From Methanobacteriota archaeon (lineage in GTDB: Archaea > Thermoplasmatota > Poseidoniia > Poseidoniales > Poseidoniaceae): DNA of 54,599 nucleotides. Position numbers and translations under genes: made by a program. Of the stretch, positions 1 to 9,900 are shown piece by piece. The stretch is from the NCBI GenBank assembly GCA_002719395.1, contig PBHM01000021.1:56066-110664 (forward strand). Direction: 5' to 3'. Below the pieces are notes generated by a model that was not told the origin of the DNA, did no database searches, and was given only the letters and a program-made list of their open reading frames with translations. Numbering within the stretch: position 1 is the first letter of the stretch; each line of letters begins with the position of its first letter.

Positions 1-2
1 CA

Positions 3-1640
3 GCGCCATATTTTGACCAAAATCAAGATGGAATTATACAAAAACAGGAAATGGAAAAGGCGGCATTTGCCGTTGCAAACCCACCTTCTCCTGACATCAA
101 GCCTCCAATACCTCCGAGAGTGAATGGTTCGGATTTTGAACAGCAAGAAGATGGAAAACCGTGGCAAATCAAAGTATTGTCGATTTTGATTATCATCATG
201 GCCTCGCTTGGAGGAACTATCGGTCAACAAGTTAGTAAAATCGATGAAAAGGCAACTAAACTTGAGAGTGATGCCGCTCGAAACATGTCTTCTGCTAGGG
301 CATTGGAGACGCTAGAAAATCAAGTTGTATTCAGGGATGAAGCACTACTTGTTGAAGCAAAATCTCTTTTATTAGAATCCGAAGAAATTTCCAGAGAGAT
401 CAATGATCAAAGAATAAGGTCAGAGGATTCTTGGCAGCAATTGTTGGGAACAGATTTGTTTTATGCTTTAGATTCATTGTATCTATTTGGAGAAATACCA
501 GAGGGAACCCTAATTTCTGCCTTGTGTGATTATCCAGATGAATCTGCCTGTACTAAATATTTTGTAAATGAAATTACAATGGTATCTAATGAAATTGAAC
601 CATGTACAGGCACAATGACTCCAAATGAAGATGAAATACAATGGGGATGTAGTACCAGATTAGTATTCAATAAACAAGCTTTGATGGAAAAAAACTTCTC
701 AATTAATGACGAAACTTTCTCTGCTATCGAAATTTGGGATCTTTTGGAATTTAATTTAGGAGCATCAGGGGCGGGTTATTTTATATCTGATTCGACAACA
801 TCAATTGATGAAATTCCCTTTGAATGGAGCGAAAAACCCACTCTTTGGGAATGTAATTATCAAGATTCAATATGTGTAGATGTACAATCAAAACCAGTGC
901 TCAATGGACTGGAAACAGATTATTGTCCGGATTTTCCGGAAACGATAATTGGGTGTCCTTATTCGTTTACTTTTTACAATGATTATGGCCATAGAAGCAG
1001 TTCCATGTCAGACTATATCTACGATCTTCAAACACAAATTTATGTGATTGAACTATATTTATCTAATCCAGATACATACATAACTAGTCAAGGATATGAA
1101 GTAGAGGATTATGGTATGCTGTTAGCAGTATTAAATCAGGTTTACTTGCAAGAAAAAAATAGTTTTGATACATTGAATAATGAGATAAATACTTACAAAG
1201 TGCGACATCAAGAATTTATCGATAAATGGTACTTTTCTGCACTAGAAACTCAATCACTGGTTTCTTCATACGGAGCTGATAAAAATCAAAGCGTGGCTTT
1301 GATTGAAAACACAACTGCGTGGACTTATGGTTTTGTTTCTAATTCGAGCGGAGATTTTGCTTCAGAAGAAGCAAAAAAGGAGTATCTTAGATATTCTTAC
1401 AATGAATCAATCCTTAGATATCAAATAGCTGATAATCAGACTCAAGATGCAAATGAGATGAGGGCAAAGGCTGGTGCAGTTTACTCTTCTGTACTTTACG
1501 TCTCGATTGCTACAGCACTTTGTGGAATTGTAACTGGAAGAATTGATTCAAAGAAATACACCATGACAATGCCAATGGTTGTTGCTGCATTAGCTTCATT
1601 CGTTTACGGCTGTTATGTTTTTGCTAATGGAATCATTTGA
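3..1640 (+). CDS. 5'-truncated membrane protein with EF-hand loop and coiled coil
   Basis: The frame is open to the left edge of the window, so the ATG at 51 is probably internal and the true start lies outside. Codons 15-50 encode DQNQDGIIQKQE, which fits the 12-residue EF-hand calcium loop (D at 1, N at 3, D at 5, G at 6, I at 8, E at 12). A Pro-rich linker follows, then a membrane segment at about 174-227 (LSILIIIMASLGG). Next comes a long charged region with heptad-like stretches and several Cys and Asn-X-Ser/Thr sites, which suggests an exported domain. Two hydrophobic segments lie at the C-terminus, at about 1480-1545 and 1565-1635. The layout of one N-terminal helix, a soluble domain and two C-terminal helices resembles DUF4337-like proteins only in outline. 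I do not recognise the family. The stop codon directly abuts the tRNA-Met on the other strand. Confidence 0.75.
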   Translation, partial: APYFDQNQDGIIQKQEMEKAAFAVANPPSPDIKPPIPPRVNGSDFEQQEDGKPWQIKVLSILIIIMASLGGTIGQQVSKIDEKATKLESDAARNMSSARALETLENQVVFRDEALLVEAKSLLLESEEISREINDQRIRSEDSWQQLLGTDLFYALDSLYLFGEIPEGTLISALCDYPDESACTKYFVNEITMVSNEIEPCTGTMTPNEDEIQWGCSTRLVFNKQALMEKNFSINDETFSAIEIWDLLEFNLGASGAGYFISDSTTSIDEIPFEWSEKPTLWECNYQDSICVDVQSKPVLNGLETDYCPDFPETIIGCPYSFTFYNDYGHRSSSMSDYIYDLQTQIYVIELYLSNPDTYITSQGYEVEDYGMLLAVLNQVYLQEKNSFDTLNNEINTYKVRHQEFIDKWYFSALETQSLVSSYGADKNQSVALIENTTAWTYGFVSNSSGDFASEEAKKEYLRYSYNESILRYQIADNQTQDANEMRAKAGAVYSSVLYVSIATALCGIVTGRIDSKKYTMTMPMVVAALASFVYGCYVFANGII

Positions 1641-1766
1641 TGGTGCCGGGAGCGGGGCTTGAACCCGCGACCTTCGGATGTCTCAGACACCTGAGGGGTT
1701 TTGCGCCTCATCTGTTCCGTGAACTGCCCTATGAGTCCGACGCTCTACCAACTAAGCCACCCCGGC
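1641..1766 (-). tRNA. tRNA-Met (CAT), elongator type, with intron
   Basis: On the minus strand the ends form a seven-pair acceptor stem (GCCGGGG with TCCCGGC, last pair G-T), discriminator A and an encoded CCA at 1641-1643. The D arm is GCTTAGTTGGTAGAGC, the anticodon stem is TCGGA/TCCGA and the T arm is GCGGG/CCCGC. The anticodon CAT lies at 1731-1733, followed by A37 at 1730. A 50-nt intron (1680-1729) interrupts the loop between positions 37 and 38, the canonical archaeal site. An intron at this place is well known in elongator tRNA-Met of euryarchaea. A tRNA-Ile2 with a lysidine- or agmatidine-type CAT anticodon cannot be excluded from sequence alone. Confidence 0.93.
1680..1729 (-). other. 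Archaeal tRNA intron (position 37/38)
   Basis: These 50 nt lie between A37 and A38 of the tRNA-Met anticodon loop. On the minus strand the intron begins GGGCAGTTC and ends TCTGAGAC. The exon-intron boundaries would be cut by the archaeal splicing endonuclease at a bulge-helix-bulge. In some archaea the intron of tRNA-Met carries C/D guide boxes; I see no convincing box pair here. Confidence 0.85.
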
Positions 1767-1859
1767 GTGAATCGCCCACCGTTGGACCCTCTTTGAAACA
1801 ATCGGATGAACCTGACTCGGGCGATGAGTTCTTGGTGAGGTCATGAGTGGCGTGGATTG

Positions 1860-2699
1860 ATGATGGACCTTCAGACCTTGATGGCGGAAAGGGACTCCTA
1901 TCGTCCAAAAGATGGTGAAAAAAAGAAACGCCGAAGTGGTGAAGATCTTGGTATCGAAAGTTTCGACCCGGTGAATTATGTCGCAAAAGAGAGAGCAGAA
2001 ACAGGTTCAATGTGGCTTGTTTTGGCTTTTTCAATCTTTGTAGCATGCGTTATGCGTTATACGATCATGCCAGGATTAGACCCATCAAATGCTGATTTAT
2101 TGTACGCACTCCCTCTTATGTTCGTTTTTCTTCTACCAACGCTACATCGTAATGTCATGCCCAAAAAATGGGTTGAACATTACAAAGGCTCAACTTGGTT
2201 TAAGGCAACTTTTCTCTACGTGTTTTCGTGGCTGGCTGTTTCTTTTTTATTGATTAATCCTCCAATGGGAGATATCGTAGCCCCGAATGTCTCATCAAAC
2301 TGGGGCATAATCATGGAGGATGGAGAGGAAGATCACGCCTTTAATATGGCAGAATCAGGAGTTCTCAACATCACCCAAGGTTACAATGATTCTTGGATAG
2401 TCATGGCTTTTTCAGACAATGATGACCCCTCTCATGCGACATACAATGCTACCTTGTCCAATGTGACAAAATCGTGGACGCTTTCTGATGAATCATCAAA
2501 ATTCAGCGTTATAGGAGAAAATGAAGAGCGTTTGCTGATGAGCGAAATAGATACGGATATGGGTGTGGCTTGGGCATTTCCAAGTAATCTCAACGTAGGA
2601 ACTTACACCCTTGTGGTCACTGTTCTTGAGGATGGTAATCCATGGACTAACAGCCGAACCCTTGAGTGGACCGTTTTGGTTTCAGAGCCAATTGTTTAG
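1860..2699 (+). CDS. Membrane protein with three N-terminal helices and an exported C-terminal domain
   Basis: This is a hypothetical protein of about 279 aa. Its N-terminus is short, charged and basic (KKKRRS near residue 25). Three hydrophobic helices follow, at roughly residues 52-72 (SMWLVLAFSIFVACVM), 80-98 (LLYALPLMFVFLLP) and 113-135 (ATFLYVFSWLAVSFLLI). The remaining 140 residues are acidic, rich in Asn-X-Ser/Thr sites and beta-strand-like, which suggests an Ig-like domain outside the cell. Translation could start at the adjacent ATG codons 1860 or 1863, or at TTG 1857; no ribosome binding site decides. I do not recognise the family. It resembles the many single-copy envelope proteins of marine Thermoplasmatota only in general build. 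Confidence 0.8.
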   Translation: MMDLQTLMAERDSYRPKDGEKKKRRSGEDLGIESFDPVNYVAKERAETGSMWLVLAFSIFVACVMRYTIMPGLDPSNADLLYALPLMFVFLLPTLHRNVMPKKWVEHYKGSTWFKATFLYVFSWLAVSFLLINPPMGDIVAPNVSSNWGIIMEDGEEDHAFNMAESGVLNITQGYNDSWIVMAFSDNDDPSHATYNATLSNVTKSWTLSDESSKFSVIGENEERLLMSEIDTDMGVAWAFPSNLNVGTYTLVVTVLEDGNPWTNSRTLEWTVLVSEPIV

Positions 2700-2720
2700 T
2701 TTCACTTTCACTTCTCTCTG

Positions 2721-2930
2721 GTGGAAATTCATCAGTATCCAACCATAAGACAAAAGGCTATGCAGACCATGGACTTGTTATGTTGGACGCCTCTCTCTCG
2801 TTTTGTAAGAGAATTCCGTCAGAAAAAAATTGCTCAGGCAGGTTTTAACATCGCAATCAGCGATTTGATGACCGAGATTGTTCAACAGCATCCGCAACTA
2901 AATCAAGGATTCAATACAGAAGAAATCTGA
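2721..2930 (+). CDS. Possible small protein (69 aa), uncertain
   Basis: A GTG-initiated frame fills the space between the upstream membrane protein and the convergent rfcS gene, whose 3' end it overlaps by 28 bp. The predicted product is Gln-rich and mostly helical, with a central basic patch (REFRQKKIAQ). It has no signal peptide, membrane helix or recognised domain. There is no convincing ribosome binding site before the GTG. An ATG at 2760 would give a shorter form. The amino-acid make-up looks plausible for a real protein, but chance cannot be excluded. Without it, 2700-2902 would be plain intergenic DNA. Confidence 0.35.
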   Translation: MEIHQYPTIRQKAMQTMDLLCWTPLSRFVREFRQKKIAQAGFNIAISDLMTEIVQQHPQLNQGFNTEEI

Positions 2931-3862
2931 GCTGTCATTGCATCGAGTTGAATGCCTTCTCCCCCGCCTTCAATCAGGCGATAGTCCGTTTCAGCCATGA
3001 TTTCAGTGAGTTCAAGTTTTTGTGGTTCGGATAAGAAGTCAACTTGATACAATTCACGGTGGAGCTGGTTTACGAAATCAGTACCTGCTAAACCAAATTT
3101 ATCCAGAATCTCTCTCATGCGCCTTCTTGCCACATGAAATCCATCGGATTTGCATGATAACATGTACTGTTGTAGAGATTCAGGTGGCGCTGTTGCAGTG
3201 GTTTCATAGACCAAGTCTTTGGTGATCTTTTCCTTGTTCAAAGCCGCTGCCACTTGAAGTGCAGTAAGGGCTTTACGTAAATCGCCTTGGCTGATTCGAA
3301 CCAATGCTTGTGCTCCGTCTTCCTCAAGTCCAACCTCCTCGGCTTGCGCAACCAAAATAACTTGGTCGTGCACATCCGCATCTGATAATGGCCTAAAGCG
3401 AAAAACTGCGCATCTTGATTGTATGGGTTCAATAATTTTTGAAGAGTAGTTGCAACTGAGGATAAATCTGCAGGTTTCAGCGTATTGTTCCATTATTCGT
3501 CGTAGCGCACCTTGTGCATCATGGGTAAGTGCATCGGCTTCATCAAGAAAAATTACTTTGAATTCAGCCTTGCCAAATGGCTTGGTTCGAGCAAATTGCT
3601 TTACTTTTGTTCGAATACTTTCCAACTTTCGCTCATCAGATGCATTCATTTCAAGCAAATTCTCTCTGTATTGTGTACCAAAAACATCTCTGGTTAATGC
3701 CATGGCTGCTGTGGTTTTTCCGGTACCCGGTGGACCTGCAAAAAGTAGATGGGGAAAATCGGTAGTCTGCGCATATGCTGCAAGTCTTTGCACGATGGAC
3801 GGTTGTCCCCGAATGTCTTGCACTGAATGAGGGCGATGTTTTTCCACCCACAACTCACTCAT
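2903..3862 (-). CDS. rfcS: Replication factor C small subunit (clamp loader ATPase)
   Basis: This AAA+ subunit of the archaeal clamp loader opens PCNA and places it on primed DNA. At 319 aa it has the normal length for RfcS. Visible motifs are the RFC N-terminal signature W-V-E-K-H-R-P (residues 5-11), Walker A GPPGTGKTT (43-51), Walker B FLDEAD (105-110), sensor 1 around SCNYSSKI (136-143) and the SRC arginine-finger motif (149-151). The C-terminal helical collar is present. The start ATG at 3862 gives the usual MSELWVEKHRP beginning. The gene is divergent from the giant surface-protein gene, with about 110 bp between them. No large subunit gene lies in the window. Confidence 0.97.
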   Translation of the reverse strand: MSELWVEKHRPHSVQDIRGQPSIVQRLAAYAQTTDFPHLLFAGPPGTGKTTAAMALTRDVFGTQYRENLLEMNASDERKLESIRTKVKQFARTKPFGKAEFKVIFLDEADALTHDAQGALRRIMEQYAETCRFILSCNYSSKIIEPIQSRCAVFRFRPLSDADVHDQVILVAQAEEVGLEEDGAQALVRISQGDLRKALTALQVAAALNKEKITKDLVYETTATAPPESLQQYMLSCKSDGFHVARRRMREILDKFGLAGTDFVNQLHRELYQVDFLSEPQKLELTEIMAETDYRLIEGGGEGIQLDAMTAQISSVLNP

Positions 3863-3875
3863 GTTCTAACTGAAA

Positions 3876-3921
3876 AGGCGAATGCCCTTGAACATTCGCT
3901 TGTGAAAGTCTCAATTTTGAG
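3876..3921. promoter_or_regulatory. Inverted repeats between divergent rfcS and surface-protein genes
   Basis: GCGAATG at 3878-3884 is mirrored exactly by CATTCGC at 3893-3899. The spacer is 8 nt and outer bases extend the pairing weakly. Directly after it, CTCAA (3910-3914) and TTGAG (3917-3921) form a second perfect inverted repeat. Both sit between the rfcS start (3862) and the promoter-like element of the plus-strand gene. They could be operators or RNA hairpins; function is inference. Confidence 0.4.
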
Positions 3922-3930
3922 TTCTCTGGC

Positions 3931-3947
3931 CGAAAGGAAACTATACC
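3931..3947 (+). promoter_or_regulatory. Putative BRE/TATA element of the giant surface-protein gene
   Basis: CGAAAGGAAACTATACC contains a purine-rich BRE-like stretch followed by a TATA-like core (ACTATAC). The core is centred about 30 nt before ATG 3974. That spacing fits an archaeal promoter driving a leaderless or nearly leaderless transcript. Confidence 0.4.
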
Positions 3948-3973
3948 ACCGCTTTTATGCACGTTTGAGTCCG

Positions 3974-6900
3974 ATGTCTTTGCCACGCCCATTTTCCTTG
4001 CGAGTATCAAAAGCCATTCTCTTAGTCGCCATGTTTCTTCTTTCCAGTTCGGTCAATACTGGTTGGCTTCTATCAGATGAAAGTGCTCTAGAAGAAGGCA
4101 ATAAAATACAATACATTTTTGCGCAAGATTCATCTACGAAAGATAACGGAATATCTGAAGCACTCCAAGACAGGAACAACGGAAATGCTCCTTTTGCTGA
4201 TGTAGGGATTCAGAATGGGAATGAATCTAGATTGATTATCCAATTTCCATTTAGTAGAGTAAATACCGATCGGATTGTCGATGCACAATTGGTTCTATTT
4301 TGTGCACCTGCTCCCAATAGCAATGGAAATGGGGTTTTCTACGCTGCACCTCTATATCCCTATTTTGAAGAACAGTGGTCCAATTGGGGCGAATCAGAAA
4401 ATAATACTCCTTGGGATGAAGCAGGGGCAGATGGAGCCAACGACCGAGATGATTGGGAGGCGCCAACGCTTATCAGTGGAACTTCCTACATTTTCATGAA
4501 TGTTACCTCGGTTGTTCAACAAGCGGCCCTGAATAATGATACTTCGATTGCGTTTGTTGTCTCTGCAACTAATGCTTTATACCAATGTGGTACAAGAGAA
4601 GGCGCAACTAACAATCTCCCTTTCCTGAATATGAATTATACTTCAACTCCCGCTCCAGTTCCAGCTGGCTCGCTTACTCCAACCTTCGTTGAAGACGGCG
4701 ACGCGTTGATGGACACAACATTCCTATTATCTGCCGACACCTCTCCTACAGTCACTTGGTCGAACTTAGGCGGAACGAACGTTGAAATTGATTTTTCATC
4801 ATCTCCAGATTGGAAGGCCGAAGGTGATTCTCCTTGGAACTGGAATTCCATAGAACACTGGTCTAATTTTATAATGAATGGTGCAAATGGGTCGATGAAT
4901 TATCCAGGTGGTAGCGAACTCGATATTGGTACGACTATGCATTATCGAATGAGGGCAATCTCCACAACTGGTCAAATCGGTAATTGGACGAGCGGCTATT
5001 TTGAACTTCCCGCACATGATGTGACCGACAATGGAGATGGAACAGCTTCATTTTATGTCAATGCTGAAAATCTCGGACTTTCAGATCGAACAATCGACGA
5101 TGTATTTCTGAATTCAAGTAATACAGGTAAATCCCAAAACTATGATGGCCAACATCTCTCTGTTGGAACAAATGGTCTTGACACACAAAACACTCTCATT
5201 CGCTTAAGGGTAGCCGATATAGGACTAAATGGCCAGCAATCATTACAAAGCGCTGAAATTTCATTTAACATGACAAACTTTGATGATACTTTCATTGCGA
5301 GTATTCACCCAGTGTTTTCCGGACAAGAGTGGGATGAATCCTCTGTGACTTGGACTACTTCTGATGGCGTCAATAGTTGGGCAGAAGGTGGTCGCAGCGA
5401 TGCATTATTTTCTATTGATAATGTTGAGTTGAGCAATAATGGACCGGTCTCATTTAACATTACAAGTTCGATTCAATATTGGATTGATAATAACGAAACC
5501 TTACCAGATACAATCGATTTTTATCTAAGCGCAGTCAGTCGAGACGAGACGCCACAAACAGAAAATTTTGCTAATTTTAATTCTTCTGAACAAGATTTGA
5601 ACGCAGTAAATCTCTCGGTAACGTATTTTTCCTCACCTGGTGATACGGTTGAATTGCCACAACTCACATATCCGATTAATGGTCAAGTTGCTTGGCTGGA
5701 TAATGAAGGAAACCTAAGTGCTGCTCTATCTCCTCAGCTTAATTGGACCACTCCAGATGCCATGAATCTACAAGGCACGCTGGAGTTAACCTCAGATCCC
5801 GATTTCCGTGATGTAATTTACACCACTACCATCAATCCAACAAGCGAGCAAGAAGATTTGTCTGGCGTAGTTACTCTAGATGCTGGGACAAAATACTACT
5901 GGAGAGTCCAATATTCAAGTAGTCTTGGCCAATTAGGATGGTATGCTTCTGATAGTTTCTTGGTGAGTTTGGTTGAATCTACTTATCTTGGAAACGATCG
6001 TCATGAATTGAGGTTACGCCAAGGCAATGCGACAAGTGATGGAATGAGTCCTTTATGTCAAGATACTTACATCTCTAGTACGGCACCGACCACAAACAGT
6101 AATGGTTATGCTTCAATGCAAGCCCTCTATGCTACTTCTGGAGCCTTATCATCAATATTGCTCAATTGTGATTTGGCAAGTCATGCATTGCCGGATGGAT
6201 ATGCCGTCGAATCTGCCAGTTTGCGACTAACCTTGAGCGAACCGCCATCTGCAACTCCAGCGACCCTTGGACTATGGGAGTTGGATGTTCACAATTGGAC
6301 TCAGTCTGGTGCAACCTGGAATACATATGATGGTGTGAATAATTGGTCTACACCAGGAGCCTATGGTGCCGATCGATTGGGTATGCTTTCATCCCATGTC
6401 ATGACGAGTGAAGTCACAGGTGCATCTCTTGAATTCAATGCAACACTCGCCGTTCAAAATGCAATGAGGGAAGAACGCGGCTTGGACCTCATCTTAGATG
6501 TGCTCAATCCTGGTTCCGGACAAACTCGCTACGTGTACATCGCAGAATCTGTTTCACAACTTACTGAAGATAAATGGCCTGAGTTGATATTGGTCTATAC
6601 CTCTGGAAGCGACGTGGCTCCGGACACGCCCAGCACCATTTCTCCTTTGAACGGATCATGGGCAATCGAAGAGGGTATTGAGGCCAAACCCGATGACTCT
6701 CCAACGTTAAATTGGAGTGCATCACAAGGAGTTCCGCTAACCGGATATACTCTCGAAATAGATACTTCCGAGCACTTCAATTCTACAGACTTGCGTTCCT
6801 ACACCAGTTGGATTGATGACGGTTTTGATGTGGAAAATGGAACCTTTACGGTTCAATCAGGTGATGCACTCGATCGTGGCAAAACATGGTATTGGCGAGT

Positions 6901-9900
6901 TAAGGGAATTTCATCCACATTCCAAATTGGCGCTTGGTCGCAATGGGCAAGCTTCAAACTACCAGATATGGATACTGGCCTATTAACGGCCACTTCTTCA
7001 TACGTACATGTTGAACATCTCAAAGCAATGCCTGAATTGTCAATTCCTGAATTTGAGGATACTTGGATTGCAGACAGCGGTCCATACTTTGACACTACTC
7101 ATAACAACGCTGGTGTCCTCAATGTAGGAACGCTCAGTACGTCGAACGTATACTCATTGATTCGAATACCACAAGGGGCGTTACCATCCCCTGCGAATGC
7201 TCATATCTCAGGTGCTGAATTGAATTTGTGGGTTGAGTCAGGCACCTCGCAATATGTTGCTATTGCAGAAACTCTGGTTGATTGGAATAGTTCTGCGAAT
7301 GGCTCATCTTATGATGGTGTCAATAATTGGTCTACATTTGGTGGAAATAATGACAATGACCGTGGGGATTATCTCGATATCCAATCTGCTACTGTGGGTA
7401 GTTGGCTTACATTGGATGTTACCTACGCTGTTCAGCGGGCTATCAACCAAGGTCAAATTGAAATTTCTCTATTTTTATCAGGTTTTTCATCATCAAATAT
7501 ATTGTCCTTCACTTCAACTGAAGGTAATTCAGCCGACCGGCCATGGCTCAATCTAACTTGGGAATCTGGTTCTCCTGTTGCAATACCGGCCCAACCTCAA
7601 ATTCTTGAACCTACACCAGGTGGTGTATCTTGGGATCCAACCTCCCATGCTTGGATTCCTGATGACACTCCTACCTTGTCCGCTTTTGCGAATGGCTCAA
7701 TCGATGCATGGTTAGTAGAGATTTGGAATAATGACACAAATACAGGTTGGACTACCTACGATTCGAGGGTTCAATCTGGTGATTTTACTTCGACATTCGA
7801 TGGAACAAAAACCCAGATGACATTTGATGCCCCATCAATAAATTGGATTGAGGTTCAATGGAGGTTAACTGCAATTGCTGGAGATATGCTCAGTAACAGA
7901 AGCGATGATTCTTCATTCTATATCCCGAACGCAATTGGTGGGGAAATCAATGCTACAGATGCCTGGGTTATTGCTCAAGAAGGACTTGCAGTTCCCCAAA
8001 TAAATGCATTTGAAATGTTTAGTGACACACACATGAGTGTTGGTTCTACAAGCAGCAATATTGCAGACACTTCTCTTGCTCTTGGTGGTGCCAATGATGC
8101 AATGGCCATCATTCGATTTAATTATTCTCAGTTAAATCGTGACACCTATGATGTGATCGAGTCAACACTCAATCTGTATCGTCTATCGGGTGGTTCAGCC
8201 TCTGTCGGTGATGAAAATATCCAAGTCAGTGTGAGTTTATTATCCAAATCTTGGAATGAATCTGCAAATTGGGCTACCTCTGATGGGTCTTCACCTTGGG
8301 CAGATGGCTGTCTCTCTTGTGAAACAATACCTGTTGATGTCGGCGAAATTTCATTCAATGAAAATTGGCTAAGTTTCGACATCACATCTGTTGCACAAAA
8401 TCTTAACGCTGAAGGCATAACTGAGTCTAGTTTGTTGCTGCAAGTTGAAAGCGGTTCCAACGGAGTTTGGACATTTGCCTCATCTGAAAATGACTTGTCA
8501 AATCGTCCATTTGTAAACACGACTTACAGGGACGGGACAGAACCATGGTTACCTGACATGCCAAGTGGTCTTACCCCTCTTGAACACTCAACGATGTGGG
8601 ATACATCGTTATCCCAACCTGGCGGTCTCAGTACCTTTGACATTAATTGGACAAGCACTGTGAGCAATGCCTCTTCATGGCATCTGCAGATATCCGACGA
8701 TCCCCGTTTCATCTCAGGTGAAGTCTGGACCTACGATCTATCAGATTCGAACACGTACAACGGTACGTGGGACCTCGGTTCGTTGACTTATTCCCTTCCA
8801 TCGAATATCGGGTGGGGAGATTCTTGGTATTATTTCCGCTCAAGGGCGATTCAGGATTATAGATTGGGTTCATGGAGTGACGCATCATCGTTTAGAGTAC
8901 CTGCGATTCAAGGTGTCAGTTTAGGAGATGGAAATTATTCACTCACACTATCACACGGAAGTATCTTTTCAAACGCCGGTGAATATCCTAATGTTGAAGA
9001 TGCGAGCATTGATAGTTCTAACCCCACAACCAATTACGGAGAAGATACGAACCTGGATATTGGTGTAGGCAAACAAGGAAGTGGTGTATCCGAAATTTTA
9101 CTTGAGTTTGACTTGAGTGATATTCCATTCCCTGCAGCAACGACCCCTACAAACGTGCAGATTAATCTCACCCGATCAAGCGTATCAGGAACCTCTCCGC
9201 TTACAATCAGCGCTCATGCATGCGCATCAGTTGATGAAGCATCCATAACTTGGAACAATAAACCAGCGTGTTCAATGACAGAACTTACTCGTAGTACACT
9301 CGGTTTGTCGAATCCCACTGGAACATTTACCTGGGATATCACCGGTTTAGCACAAGACAATTTTGCCAATGGAAATAAGACACTATCTGTCCTGCTGAAG
9401 GCAGTTGGTACCCCCGGTTCCACACATACATTTTGGTCTTCTGAAATAGTTAATTCCAATCTAAGGCCTACCTTGTTATTCGAATATGTCGACAATGTTG
9501 ATGGCATACAACCGCCAGGGCAGGTAAGTTTAATCTCACCAACAGATGGTAATATCCTCTATGACGCCAGCTCATGGCTGATTGAACCTGAATTGTCACC
9601 TCAACTTTCTTGGAATTCAGTATCCGACGCAACTGGCTACCACCTATTCGTTACAGAGAACAATGGTGGAATTGTGAAATATCCAAATCTTGTATCCACC
9701 ACATACACGTTACCAAGCGTTTCAGCGGGTAATAATTACGAATGGTGGGTTCAAGCACTGAACGGCTCTATTCCGGGCCCTTCATCCGCTCGGTGGACAT
9801 TCTCCATCGGTAATCCTCAAGCACATACCGATAATGGTGATCAAACTTGGACGTATCAATTCCAAACTGGAAATGAGGTAGCGAGTATCGGCCATACAAA

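Noticed and set aside
1637-1846. Plus-strand ORF of 69 aa beginning MMVPGAGLEPATFGC
   Set aside because: It is the antisense reading of the tRNA-Met gene. The GAGLEPATF stretch is a well-known false protein produced by translating across tRNA genes.
1729-2046. Minus-strand ORF of 105 aa
   Set aside because: It overlaps the tRNA 5' half and the start of the better supported membrane-protein gene, and has no ribosome binding site or recognisable domain.
3827-3973. N-terminal extension of the giant surface protein
   Set aside because: It would overlap rfcS and place 49 unrelated residues before a textbook signal peptide; ATG 3974 with a promoter-like element at the right distance is better.
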